This document shows positions 26,962 through 35,216 of a DNA stretch of 64,000 nucleotides, piece after piece. The notes beneath the pieces are model-generated. The model was not told the DNA's origin. It saw only the letters and a list, made by a program, of their open reading frames with translations, and ran no database searches. The stretch is taken from the NCBI GenBank assembly GCA_041689935.1, contig JBDNFI010000091.1, positions 1 to 64,000 of the forward strand. Direction: 5' to 3'. This stretch comes from CAXBDP01 sp041689935 (GTDB taxonomy: Bacteria; Bacteroidota; Bacteroidia; Cytophagales; Cyclobacteriaceae). The translations under genes and the position numbers were made by a program. Each line of letters opens with the position of its first letter. The stretch's first letter is position 1.

Positions 26962-28310
26962 AATTTGAACTGTCCAAAGAATATGTAGAGTTGCTACAGG
27001 AGGCGATCACTTCCCGAGATACCTTATTTATAGTGAGATCTCTGGAAGGTGTAAATCATGCAGATATCAGCACCTTGCTCTACGAATTCGATTCGGAGGA
27101 TTCAAAAATCATAGTTGATCTATTAGACAAAGAGCGTGGGGCAAGGATTATTGGCGATTTGGAAGATGATACTAGGATTAGGTTCCTCAAGCATTTTTCA
27201 AGTAAGGAAATCGCTCGATTTATCGAATATCTCGATTCTGATGATGCTGTGGATATACTCAATGAACTCTCTGTACAACAGCGAGAGGAAATCATTGGCG
27301 TATTAGAGGATGAAGAAGTCGCCTCAAATATCAAGGAATTACTCCATTATCCCGATGATTGTGCGGGTGGTCTGATGGCGAAAGAATTGATAAAAGCCAA
27401 TCTCAATTGGACAGTCGTTCAGTGTATTGAAGAAATCCGCAGACAAGCAGAGAATGTAGATAAAATATACTCAGTATATGTGGTGGACAATTCCAATAGG
27501 CTGCTAGGCAGAGTTGGGCTCAAAAGGATTATTCTGGCTGAAGACCATACCAAAATAGCGGACATCTACGATACAAATGTAATAAGTACCGAAACGCATG
27601 TGGACCAGCGGGAGGTAGCAGAAATTATGCGAAAGTATGATTTTGAAGCCATACCAGTAGTAAATGTGAAAGGGAAGCTTGTTGGTAGAATTACCATCGA
27701 TGATGTAGTGGATGTGATGCAGGAATTGGCCGATGAGGAAAGACAAATCATGGCTGGTATTTCTGCTGATGTGGAAGAGAGTGACTCTGTGTGGTTGCTG
27801 TCCAAAGCGCGATTGCCATGGTTGCTTATTGGCTTGGTAGGAGGGATGCTGGGTGCCCGCTTTATCGGTCTGTTCGAAGCGGATATTATTGCTATTCCTG
27901 CGGTAGCTTTTTTTATTCCATTAATTACGGCAACTGGCGGGAACGTGGGTATTCAAAGTTCGTCTATTATTGTACAGTCCCTCGCAAACAAATCCATTTT
28001 CGATAGTTCTACCAAGGAAAGAATGTTGAAAGGATCGGCTGTAGCCATAATAAATGGATTGGTATTAGCCCTATGTGTACTGGGAGTCAATTTATTAATT
28101 GGGCATGACCCCAGGTTGGGCTTTGTGGTATCCATTGCGCTATTCAGTGTGGTGCTATTAGCTTCTTTTATGGGCACCATTACCCCTATTATACTAGATA
28201 AATTTGGAATCAATCCGGCCTTAGCCTCAGGGCCATTTATCACCACGGCAAACGATTTACTTGGACTTTTGGTTTATTTCTCTGTTGCCCATGCTTTATA
28301 TGGGCTTTGA
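26958..28310 (+). CDS. mgtE: MgtE-type magnesium transporter
   Basis: The 450-residue protein has the MgtE layout: a cytosolic N domain of helical repeats (residues ~1-130), two CBS domains (~135-260, with RLLGRVGLKRI and KLVGRITIDDVVDVM) and five transmembrane helices from about 280, with the pore segment PLITATGGNVGIQSSSIIVQ and GPFITTANDLLGL. It imports Mg2+ and closes when the cytosolic domains bind Mg2+. It overlaps rsmA and precedes the dehydrogenase by 6 nt. Confidence 0.95.
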   Translation: MKFELSKEYVELLQEAITSRDTLFIVRSLEGVNHADISTLLYEFDSEDSKIIVDLLDKERGARIIGDLEDDTRIRFLKHFSSKEIARFIEYLDSDDAVDILNELSVQQREEIIGVLEDEEVASNIKELLHYPDDCAGGLMAKELIKANLNWTVVQCIEEIRRQAENVDKIYSVYVVDNSNRLLGRVGLKRIILAEDHTKIADIYDTNVISTETHVDQREVAEIMRKYDFEAIPVVNVKGKLVGRITIDDVVDVMQELADEERQIMAGISADVEESDSVWLLSKARLPWLLIGLVGGMLGARFIGLFEADIIAIPAVAFFIPLITATGGNVGIQSSSIIVQSLANKSIFDSSTKERMLKGSAVAIINGLVLALCVLGVNLLIGHDPRLGFVVSIALFSVVLLASFMGTITPIILDKFGINPALASGPFITTANDLLGLLVYFSVAHALYGL

Positions 28311-28316
28311 TATCCT

Positions 28317-29264
28317 ATGAAGAAAAAGATTTTAATAATTGACAAAATGCATCCGGGCATTGAGCCGATGCTTATTGAGCGTGGTTTTGAAGTGGACTTA
28401 GTTCCTTCTATTTCCAAAGAGGAAGTATTTGAAATAATTCCAAAATATCACGGGTTGGTGGTGCGATCCAAAATGACCATTGGTAAAGAGCTAATTGATC
28501 GTGCGGTTAATCTAGAATTTATAGCACGGGCTGGCGCTGGCTTGGATCAGATTGACCCAAATACCCTAACTCAACGAAATATTACCCTACTAAATGCGCC
28601 CGAAGGAAATAGAGACGCACTGGGCGAGCATGCCGTTGGGATGCTTTTGTGCTTGCTTAATAATATGCATCGTGCCCATCAGCAGATATTGAATGGAGTT
28701 TGGGATAGAGAAGGAAATCGTGGATATGAAATAATGGGCAAAACCATCGGTTTGATAGGTTTTGGCAATATGGGGCAGGCTTTTGCTAAAAAATTGCAAG
28801 GCTTTACCTCCCGCATTATTGCTTACGATAAGTACAAGACAGACCTGAAAACTTCTTTGGCTCAAATGACAGATATTTCTGGTATTTTCGAAGAAACGGA
28901 TATCCTTAGCATTCATGTTCCTCTCACCTCCGAAACCAACGCTATGGTGAATTACGAATTTCTTTCTTCCTTCTCTAAGCCTATTTTTTTGATCAATACT
29001 AGTAGGGGTGAAGTATTGCCTCTAAAGGATTTGGTAAGGGCAATCGGCGAGGGGAAAGTAAGAGGTGCTGCTTTAGATGTATTGGAAAATGAAAATTTGG
29101 ATGAGCTATCTACTGAAGAGTTAGAAACTCTGAAAGCCTTGCAAGCATCAGGAAAGGTTTTATTCACTCCTCACGTAGGTGGATGGACATTTGAGTCTTA
29201 TGAAAAGATAAACCTGGTCTTAGTGGACAAAATACACTCGCTATATAGAAGCGAAAGCAAATAA
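28317..29264 (+). CDS. D-isomer-specific 2-hydroxyacid dehydrogenase (SerA-like)
   Basis: The 315-residue NAD-dependent enzyme has the substrate-binding VVRSKMTIGKEL, the Rossmann motif GLIGFGNMGQAFAK (residues ~138-151), the catalytic Arg region LINTSRGEVL and the His in FTPHVGGWTFES. It lacks an ACT domain, so it could be a short phosphoglycerate dehydrogenase or act on another 2-hydroxyacid. It is probably the last gene of the rsmA-mgtE operon. A GCGGGAGG copy lies antisense at 28807-28814. Confidence 0.88.
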   Translation: MKKKILIIDKMHPGIEPMLIERGFEVDLVPSISKEEVFEIIPKYHGLVVRSKMTIGKELIDRAVNLEFIARAGAGLDQIDPNTLTQRNITLLNAPEGNRDALGEHAVGMLLCLLNNMHRAHQQILNGVWDREGNRGYEIMGKTIGLIGFGNMGQAFAKKLQGFTSRIIAYDKYKTDLKTSLAQMTDISGIFEETDILSIHVPLTSETNAMVNYEFLSSFSKPIFLINTSRGEVLPLKDLVRAIGEGKVRGAALDVLENENLDELSTEELETLKALQASGKVLFTPHVGGWTFESYEKINLVLVDKIHSLYRSESK

Positions 29265-29287
29265 TTTTTCTTTACAATACAAAATTG

Positions 29288-29295
29288 TATCTTTG
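29288..29295 (+). promoter_or_regulatory. Bacteroidota -7 promoter box
   Basis: TATCTTTG matches the Bacteroidota housekeeping -7 consensus TAnnTTTG. A T-rich stretch lies at the -33 position, without a perfect TTTG. It would drive the leader RNA and greA. Confidence 0.45.
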
Positions 29296-29301
29296 CAAAG
29301 G

Positions 29302-29411
29302 CTTTTAACATAAAGGTTTGTCATAAGAACTTTAGTTAATAGAAGAACGTAAATAAAGACATCTCCAAATTAAGAAACGGTTTCCATCGGATGCCGTTCT
29401 TTTGTTTTTTA
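29302..29411 (+). ncRNA. Candidate ~110-nt leader or small RNA ending in an intrinsic terminator
   Basis: Downstream of the promoter box lies ~110 nt without an ORF. It ends in a hairpin with arms about 29372-29380 (AAGAAACGG) and 29394-29401 (CCGTTCTT), followed by a T-rich tract (TTTGTTTTTT). The greA start is 87 nt further on. A self-contained promoter-RNA-terminator unit suggests a free small RNA or an attenuator. Length and context allow a 6S/Flavo-1-like RNA, but this was not confirmed. Confidence 0.4.
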
Positions 29412-29497
29412 AGGCCATTGGAGTTTCTTCTTATTTCAAAAATCAAATTGATAAAAACAGGGCAATAGCTCTGCAAAACGTTAAATACATAAATTTT

Positions 29498-29971
29498 ATG
29501 TCAATATCTTATTACACCGAGGAAGGTCTAAAAAAATTGAAAGACGAACTCCACTTTTTTAAAACAAAAGGAAGGTCGGATATTTCTAAGCAAATTGCCG
29601 AAGCAAGAGATAAAGGAGATTTGAGTGAAAATGCGGAATATGATGCGGCAAAAGATGCTCAAGGATTGCTGGAGTTGAAGATTTCTAAACTGGAAGAAGC
29701 GGTCGGCAATGGCAGATTAATTGATGAATCACTAATTGACACGTCAAAGGTTTCTGTGTTGAGTACAGTTAAAATCAAGAATACGAAAAATGGAATGATC
29801 GTTTCTTACATGCTTGTTTCGGAGGAAGAAGCAGATCTGAAATTGGGAAAAATTTCGGTAAAATCACCCATTGGAAAAGGCTTACTTGGAAAGAAAATTG
29901 GTGAAAAAGCAGAAATACAAGCCCCGGCAGGGAAGATGGAATTCGAAATTATAGATATTAGTTTGTCTTAA
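29498..29971 (+). CDS. greA: Transcript cleavage factor GreA
   Basis: The start is set at 29498 (MSISYYTEEGLKKLKDEL); the longer frame covers leader sequence. The 157-residue protein has an N-terminal antiparallel coiled coil with the tip acidic pair in GDLSENAEYDAAKD (residues ~43-56) and a C-terminal FKBP-like domain ending in KSPIGKGLLGKKIGEKAEIQAPAG. It rescues arrested RNA polymerase by stimulating 3' RNA cleavage. The HIT gene follows after 4 nt. Confidence 0.95.
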   Translation: MSISYYTEEGLKKLKDELHFFKTKGRSDISKQIAEARDKGDLSENAEYDAAKDAQGLLELKISKLEEAVGNGRLIDESLIDTSKVSVLSTVKIKNTKNGMIVSYMLVSEEEADLKLGKISVKSPIGKGLLGKKIGEKAEIQAPAGKMEFEIIDISLS

Positions 29972-29975
29972 AGTA

Positions 29976-30374
29976 ATGGCATCTATTTTCACGAAAATAA
30001 TCAATAAAGAAATTCCAGGGAAGATTATTGCCGAGGATGATAATTTCATTGCTTTTTTGGATATAATGCCATTGGTAGAAGGCCACGTACTTGTGGTGCC
30101 AAAGCGGGAGGTAGATTATATTTTCGATATCGAGGACGATCTCTTTGCTGAGATGATGCTATTTGCAAAAAAGATAGCCAAAAGTCTCAAAAAAGCGATT
30201 CCATGCAAAAGAATTGGTGTAGCTGTGATTGGACTTGAAGTGCCTCATGCGCATATTCACTTGGTGCCATTGCAAACGATGGACGATATCAATTTCACAA
30301 GAGCAAAACTAAAGCCCAGCCAAGAGGAATTGGCTATAACGGCAGATAAAATTAGAAGTGAAATTTCCTTCTAA
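29976..30374 (+). CDS. HIT family nucleotide-binding hydrolase
   Basis: The 132-residue protein has the histidine triad VPHAHIHLVPL (HxHxH, residues ~89-99), with SIFTKIINKEIPGKIIAEDD at the N-terminus and EGHVLVVPKREVDYIFD. HIT proteins hydrolyse or transfer nucleoside phosphoramidates, AMP-lysine or Ap4A. The substrate is unknown. It is cotranscribed with greA. Its TAA shares four bases with the stop of ruvC on the other strand. A GCGGGAGG copy at 30104-30111 reads Arg-Glu. Confidence 0.92.
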   Translation: MASIFTKIINKEIPGKIIAEDDNFIAFLDIMPLVEGHVLVVPKREVDYIFDIEDDLFAEMMLFAKKIAKSLKKAIPCKRIGVAVIGLEVPHAHIHLVPLQTMDDINFTRAKLKPSQEELAITADKIRSEISF

Positions 30375-30934
30375 AGGTTAGAGCGACCCGGATTATCTTT
30401 GATAAAGGCCTTCCATGTGGAAGAGCCTTTTTGTTTTACGCCTCCATTATAATAGTGGCAAACTGCCACCGCTAATGCATCTGTAGCATCAAGCAATTTG
30501 GGCGCATCGTCAAATTGAAAAATATTTTTCAGCATTGCTGCCACTTGCTCTTTTGATGCATTTCCGTTGCCAGTTACCGATTGCTTTATTTTTCGAGGAG
30601 CATATTCTGTAATTGGAATTTCCCTAGCCAAAGCTGCCGCCATAGCCACTCCTTGTGCTCTACCCAATTTTAACATGGATTGCACATTCTTTCCATAAAA
30701 GGGTGCTTCAAGAGCTACTTCATCGGGCAAGTATTCTTCGATCAAACTTGTAATTCTTTCAAAAATCTTTTTAAGCTTAAGTTCATGGCCAGTATATTTA
30801 CTTAGCTGAATTACACCAAATTGCAATAATTTAAGCTCTCTGCCTTCCACTTCGATGATGCCGTATCCCATCACCGTAGTGCCAGGATCTACTCCAAGTA
30901 TAATCTTTCCTCCTACTTTATTCTTATTTTGCAT
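30371..30934 (-). CDS. ruvC: Holliday junction resolvase RuvC
   Basis: The 187-residue endonuclease cuts Holliday junctions. The catalytic acidic residues are visible in GVDPGTTVMGYG (Asp near 16), VALEAPFYGKNVQS (Glu near 76), and the C-terminal LLDATDALAVAVCHYY. KQSVTGNGNASKEQV is a family motif. The start is only two bases from the start of the divergent flippase-like gene (CATCGATG). The C-terminus is slightly longer than in E. coli. Confidence 0.96.
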   Translation of the reverse strand: MQNKNKVGGKIILGVDPGTTVMGYGIIEVEGRELKLLQFGVIQLSKYTGHELKLKKIFERITSLIEEYLPDEVALEAPFYGKNVQSMLKLGRAQGVAMAAALAREIPITEYAPRKIKQSVTGNGNASKEQVAAMLKNIFQFDDAPKLLDATDALAVAVCHYYNGGVKQKGSSTWKAFIKDNPGRSNL

Positions 30935-30936
30935 CG

Positions 30937-31941
30937 ATGCAATTTAAACAGATAGCACCATACAGAAAAGAAAAGGTTTTTCGCTTTATCAATATCGCGA
31001 TTAGAGTTGCCACACTTTTAGCAGTAGCGCTGTTCATTTATGTGAAGCTAGGAAAGGAATCTGTTTCTTTCGAAAACACATGGGATGAATTGAAGAGTGT
31101 TTTTAACAGTAGTTCTGTTTGGATTATCGCATTGATTCTATTTCTGATGGTGGCCAATTGGGGAGCCGAAGCTTGGAAATGGAAAGTGGTTGCAGCCAAG
31201 ATTGAAAAATTGAGTGTTTGGCAGGCGGTAAAAGGAGTACTTACTGGGCTTTCGTTGGGCTTTGTAACTCCCCATAGCTGGGGCGACTACGCTGGTAGAA
31301 TCTGGCAAATGGAAGAAAAAAATCGCGAAATGGTATTAGGCGGAATATTACTTTCTCGTGGAGCGCAGTTAGCGATCACATTAATTTTTGGATTGCCCGG
31401 CTTCTTGTATTTACTCGGTCATTCGGGCAGCATTACACCAGGTGCCGACAATCTATTTTTTTTCTTATGTATAGTTTTTGCCATTATTACGCCAATGAGC
31501 ATTATTTACATTGGGAGTATTTCTTCTTGGCTGGGTCTTTTTCTAAAGCAATTTAAGTGGTTTGCCTTTCTGGAAGTACTCACGCATTTCACACCCAAAG
31601 ATTCCCTCCAATTATTGGCAATTTCTTTGCTCAGGTACCTTATTTTTTCCACTCAGTTCTTGATTGTGCTCCTGCTTTTTAATGTCGATTTGCCCATAGA
31701 AGTATTGAGTATGGGGATCGGATTTATTTTTCTGGCCAAGTCCGTTATTCCTGCATTTAATTTTCTGAGCGATCTGGGGGTTAGAGAATTCTCAGCCTTG
31801 TTGTTTTTTGATACCACAGGAGTTGATTCTTTGCTGATTATTTCCGCTAGTTTATTTGTTTGGATCGTCAATATTTTGATACCTACCATTGCTGGAACTA
31901 CCTTCGTATTTAGCATGAAAACCATCAGAACAAACAAGTAG
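30937..31941 (+). CDS. Lysylphosphatidylglycerol synthase TM-like (flippase-like) protein
   Basis: The 334-residue integral membrane protein has about eight hydrophobic segments and the UPF0104/AglD-like motifs NWGAEAWKWKVV, GVLTGLSLGFVTPHSWGDYAGRIW (residues ~90-125) and SDLGVREFSALLFF near the end. It matches the membrane domain of MprF/AglD proteins but has no aminoacyl transferase domain. It probably moves or processes a lipid in envelope synthesis. The GT2 gene follows after 3 nt. Confidence 0.82.
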   Translation: MQFKQIAPYRKEKVFRFINIAIRVATLLAVALFIYVKLGKESVSFENTWDELKSVFNSSSVWIIALILFLMVANWGAEAWKWKVVAAKIEKLSVWQAVKGVLTGLSLGFVTPHSWGDYAGRIWQMEEKNREMVLGGILLSRGAQLAITLIFGLPGFLYLLGHSGSITPGADNLFFFLCIVFAIITPMSIIYIGSISSWLGLFLKQFKWFAFLEVLTHFTPKDSLQLLAISLLRYLIFSTQFLIVLLLFNVDLPIEVLSMGIGFIFLAKSVIPAFNFLSDLGVREFSALLFFDTTGVDSLLIISASLFVWIVNILIPTIAGTTFVFSMKTIRTNK

Positions 31942-31944
31942 CTC

Positions 31945-33069
31945 ATGGCCTGGATCATATTAATAGCAAGTTTGATGTATGCATATTGGGTGTTAAAACT
32001 CCGAAATGCCTGGCAAAATATTCCTATCAAATTTCCTGATTTGGGAGTGGAGCCGACGAGTCGTTTTTCGATAATTGTGCCTATGCGGAATGAGGAAGCA
32101 ACGATTGAAAAGCTCCTAAAAGACTTGCTAAAGCAAAATTATAGCCATTTTGAGATTTTGGTTATAGACGACGCATCCACAGATAAAAGCCTAGAAATCG
32201 TTGAACTGTATAGAACAAATCATCCAGAACAAATCAAGCTGATTGCTCTTAAGGGAAATCCTGCAGGAAGTCCCAAGAAAAGAGCTATTGCCGAAGGGAT
32301 AAAGCTGAGCACAGGGGATATTATTGTCACCACAGATGCTGACTGCCGCGTAAATGAATCGTGGCTCCAAACACTGGCTTTAGAGTTTTCGGATGAAAAA
32401 ATAAAGATGATAAGTGGCCCAGTCACTTTTCTTCAGGGCGAATCCATTTTCGGGAATTTTCAAATAATAGAATTTGCTTCTTTGGTAGGTACGGGCGCGG
32501 CATCCTTGTATTTGAAATTGCCCAATATGTGTAATGGAGCCAACCTAGCATACCGAAAAAGCAGCTTTGAGGAGGCGGGAGGTTTTGCTGGCTCAGAACA
32601 TATTGCCTCTGGCGATGACGAATTCCTGATGCATAAGATTTTTGCTTTGGATCCAGATGGAGTGCGATTTTTAAAAAACCCTAAAGCAATTGTTCGGACT
32701 AATCCTCCCGCTAGTTTGTATGAATTTGTGCAGCAGCGGAGGCGGTGGGCTGGGAAGTGGGGACAATACAAGAATAAGGATGCGTCCAAATTAGCGGCCT
32801 CCATCTTCCTCTTTCATTTTCTGTGGATACTCAGTCTTGCCTTCCTTATTTTTGGCCAAGTGCAAACAGACATAATTTTGGCAGCTTTTGTTTTGCGAAT
32901 TTTTACCAATTGGTTGTTTCTGAAAGACGTTACTGAATTTTTAGGGCACCGTATTAATTTTTTTAATTTTCTCCTTTTAGAAATTATATACTCCTTCTAT
33001 GTGGTTTTCTTTGGATTGCTTGCTAATTTTGGGGAATATGAGTGGAAAGGAAGAATTTTTCGTCGATAA
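31945..33069 (+). CDS. Family 2 glycosyltransferase, membrane-anchored
   Basis: The 374-residue protein has an N-terminal membrane segment, a GT2 domain with SIIVPMRNEEATIEKLL (residues ~45-60), VIDDASTDKS, the DxD in VTTDADCRV (~128-136), GDDEFLMHKI, and QQRRRWAGKW (the Q/RxxRW motif of processive enzymes), then several C-terminal transmembrane helices. It may make a polysaccharide or glycolipid. It sits between the flippase-like protein and a small helical protein, and a second similar GT2 lies at 35213. Confidence 0.88.
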   Translation: MAWIILIASLMYAYWVLKLRNAWQNIPIKFPDLGVEPTSRFSIIVPMRNEEATIEKLLKDLLKQNYSHFEILVIDDASTDKSLEIVELYRTNHPEQIKLIALKGNPAGSPKKRAIAEGIKLSTGDIIVTTDADCRVNESWLQTLALEFSDEKIKMISGPVTFLQGESIFGNFQIIEFASLVGTGAASLYLKLPNMCNGANLAYRKSSFEEAGGFAGSEHIASGDDEFLMHKIFALDPDGVRFLKNPKAIVRTNPPASLYEFVQQRRRWAGKWGQYKNKDASKLAASIFLFHFLWILSLAFLIFGQVQTDIILAAFVLRIFTNWLFLKDVTEFLGHRINFFNFLLLEIIYSFYVVFFGLLANFGEYEWKGRIFRR

Positions 33070-33070
33070 T

Positions 33071-33325
33071 ATGACCTCCGATGAATTTGATTTATTGGAC
33101 GAGCTCTATTTTGTCACTTCATGCAATGAATTAAAAAGCTCATTGAATTGGACAGACGAAAGAATATATAAATCCATCATTAGCTTATTTGACAAAGCCT
33201 GGTTGAAGTGCATGAACGCTAAAAGCGAAGAATTGTCAACTAAGGAGATTGATTTGGAAAATGCGTTTTGCGAATATCACTACCTAGCTACCAAGCAAGG
33301 TTTACTTGCTCATAACGGTCGATGA
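33071..33325 (+). CDS. Small helical protein upstream of SpoIIE phosphatase
   Basis: The start is set at 33071, one base after the GT2 stop; 33038 is an in-frame alternative. The 84-residue product is acidic and helical: DEFDLLDELYFVTSCNELKS, then WTDERIYKSIISLFDKAWLKCM, which looks like a winged-helix arrangement. I do not know a characterised family. The stop overlaps the SpoIIE gene by 4 nt, so it may regulate or partner the phosphatase. The DNA-binding idea is only an inference from the helix pattern. Confidence 0.6.
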   Translation: MTSDEFDLLDELYFVTSCNELKSSLNWTDERIYKSIISLFDKAWLKCMNAKSEELSTKEIDLENAFCEYHYLATKQGLLAHNGR

Positions 33326-34587
33326 ATATAGCATATAAGATAAATAAGAAGGTTGAAATTGTCCATCTCGAACTAAAGTCGCTGTTGGAGATTACGCAGG
33401 CTATTAATCAAAATCTGCCTGAAAATGACCTTTTTAAGATATTCCAGTTTACGCTATTGGCCAATTTGAATATCCAAAAACTTTGCTTGTGTATAAGGAA
33501 TGAAAATGAGGAATGGGATTGCAAAGTAAAACATGGGCTGGAATATGATCCTGACCTCAACGAGCTAAAACGCAGATTTGATAAACTCGACAAAATAGCC
33601 GAGTTAAATATGAATTCGGACAACTTTTTCGATAAGGAATTCAAATTTGCGGTTCCTGTGATACATAAGAAAAAACCGCTTGCTATTATCTTCATTGAGT
33701 TGAAGGATAACGGTGCAAAGACCGAAAAGCCACAGGAAATTTTGGAATTTGTGCAGACACTTGGCAATGTAATAATGGTTGCTGTTGAGAATAAGAAGCT
33801 TGCCCGAAAGGAAATCATGCAGCAAGCAATACGAGAATCCTTAAGGAAGGAGCTGGAAATCGCTCGCAACGTACAGAATTACCTTTTTCCTGATTTTTTG
33901 CCTAGTTCAGGGATAGTACAATGCTTTGCCAGCTACTTGCCGAATGAAACAGTAGGTGGAGATTATTACGATTATATTCCGCTCAGCCACGGTCGTTTTC
34001 TTATTTGCATTGCTGATGTTTCCGGCAAAGGAATTCCAGCCGCACTGTTGATGTCTAATTTTCAAGCATCGCTCCGAACCCTCGCTCGCCGTGCCATTGA
34101 TTTGGAAGAAATGGTTCATGAACTGAATTTTCAGATTAAGCAAAATGCGAAAGGTGAGCATTTTATTACCGTATTTATTGCCTTGTTCGATCCCAATGCC
34201 AAAGAGCTTAGCTATGTAAATGCAGGCCACAACCCGCCTATATTTATTAATGGTTCTATGAAATCTCAAATGCTGGAAGCGGGAACCACCATTTTGGGTT
34301 TTTTCGATCCCTTGCCATTTATTGATGCTGTGAAGATTACGGATGTGGATAATTTCTTGATTTTCACCTACACCGATGGCCTTACGGAAGCCATGAATGC
34401 CAATGATGAACAGTATGGAATAGAGCGAATTGAAAAATATGTTTCTGAGAATGTCTCAGTGGGTTTAGATCAATTGCATAAAGGACTACTGAATGAAATT
34501 CAGCTATTCAAAGGCAAACTTGCGTACCATGATGATTTGACGATACTTTCTTGCCGTGTGAGTACAACTGCTGGAGATGAATCATGA
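33322..34587 (+). CDS. PP2C (SpoIIE/RsbU-type) protein phosphatase with GAF-like domain
   Basis: The 421-residue protein has an N-terminal GAF-like domain (residues ~20-165), a linking helix with EIARNVQNYLFPDF (~178-191) and a SpoIIE-type PP2C domain with GGDYYDYIPL, CIADVSGKGIPAALLMSNF, NAGHNPPIF and TYTDGLTEAMN carrying the metal-binding Asp and Gly residues. Such phosphatases act on STAS anti-anti-sigma proteins or other signalling phosphoproteins. No STAS or anti-sigma kinase gene is adjacent. It overlaps genes on both sides by 4 nt. Confidence 0.9.
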   Translation: MNIAYKINKKVEIVHLELKSLLEITQAINQNLPENDLFKIFQFTLLANLNIQKLCLCIRNENEEWDCKVKHGLEYDPDLNELKRRFDKLDKIAELNMNSDNFFDKEFKFAVPVIHKKKPLAIIFIELKDNGAKTEKPQEILEFVQTLGNVIMVAVENKKLARKEIMQQAIRESLRKELEIARNVQNYLFPDFLPSSGIVQCFASYLPNETVGGDYYDYIPLSHGRFLICIADVSGKGIPAALLMSNFQASLRTLARRAIDLEEMVHELNFQIKQNAKGEHFITVFIALFDPNAKELSYVNAGHNPPIFINGSMKSQMLEAGTTILGFFDPLPFIDAVKITDVDNFLIFTYTDGLTEAMNANDEQYGIERIEKYVSENVSVGLDQLHKGLLNEIQLFKGKLAYHDDLTILSCRVSTTAGDES

Positions 34588-35216
34588 TTTCCGCTTATTT
34601 CCATAAGACACCTTTTTGGTTACGGAAAATGTACCCTTCGTTGACTTGGCGGATGGCTGGCAAAGAAAAAACCATTTATCTCACGTTCGATGATGGGCCT
34701 ATCCCAGATTTAACTCCATTTGTAGTCAAGGAGCTAGCAAAGGCGGATATTAAAGCTACTTTTTTCTGTGTGGGGGATAATATCAGCAAACATCCTAAAA
34801 TCTTTGAACAACTAATCGATGCTGGACATACGATTGGAAACCATACTTATAATCACTTAAATGGCTGGAAAGAGAACACCTTTGAATACGAAGCAAATGT
34901 GGAAAGAACTACAGCGCTAATCCAACAGTATTTGCCCAATTGGAATAAGATTATGCGACCTCCTTATGGAAAAATCACCTCATCTCAAATCAAAACCTTA
35001 GAGCAATATACCATTTATATGTGGGATGTGTTGAGTGGAGACTTTGATCCTAAGTTATCTGCTGAAAAATGTTTGACCAAAAGTATCAAAGCAAGTGAAG
35101 CGGGTTCCATTATAGTATTTCATGACAATATCAAAGCGAGCGAAAGAATGAAATCAGCCCTTCCAAGGTATATAGATCATTTTTTGGAAAAAGGCTATTC
35201 TTTCCTCCCGCTATGA
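34584..35216 (+). CDS. Polysaccharide deacetylase (NodB/CE4 family)
   Basis: The 210-residue protein contains a NodB domain: YLTFDDGPIPDLT (residues ~31-43) with the catalytic Asp and metal Asp, HTIGNHTYNHLNGW with the metal His pair, RPPYGKITSSQ and IIVFHDN. No signal peptide is clear, although the N-terminus is partly hydrophobic. It would remove acetyl groups from peptidoglycan, chitin-like or other N-acetyl sugars. It overlaps SpoIIE and GT2 by 4 nt each. A GCGGGAGG copy lies antisense over the last codons (35204-35211). Confidence 0.9.
   Translation: MISAYFHKTPFWLRKMYPSLTWRMAGKEKTIYLTFDDGPIPDLTPFVVKELAKADIKATFFCVGDNISKHPKIFEQLIDAGHTIGNHTYNHLNGWKENTFEYEANVERTTALIQQYLPNWNKIMRPPYGKITSSQIKTLEQYTIYMWDVLSGDFDPKLSAEKCLTKSIKASEAGSIIVFHDNIKASERMKSALPRYIDHFLEKGYSFLPL

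Noticed and set aside
29402..29497. N-terminal extension of greA to 29402
   Set aside because: The added residues cover the T tract of the terminator and are not GreA-like; MSISYYTEEGLKKLKDEL is the normal start.
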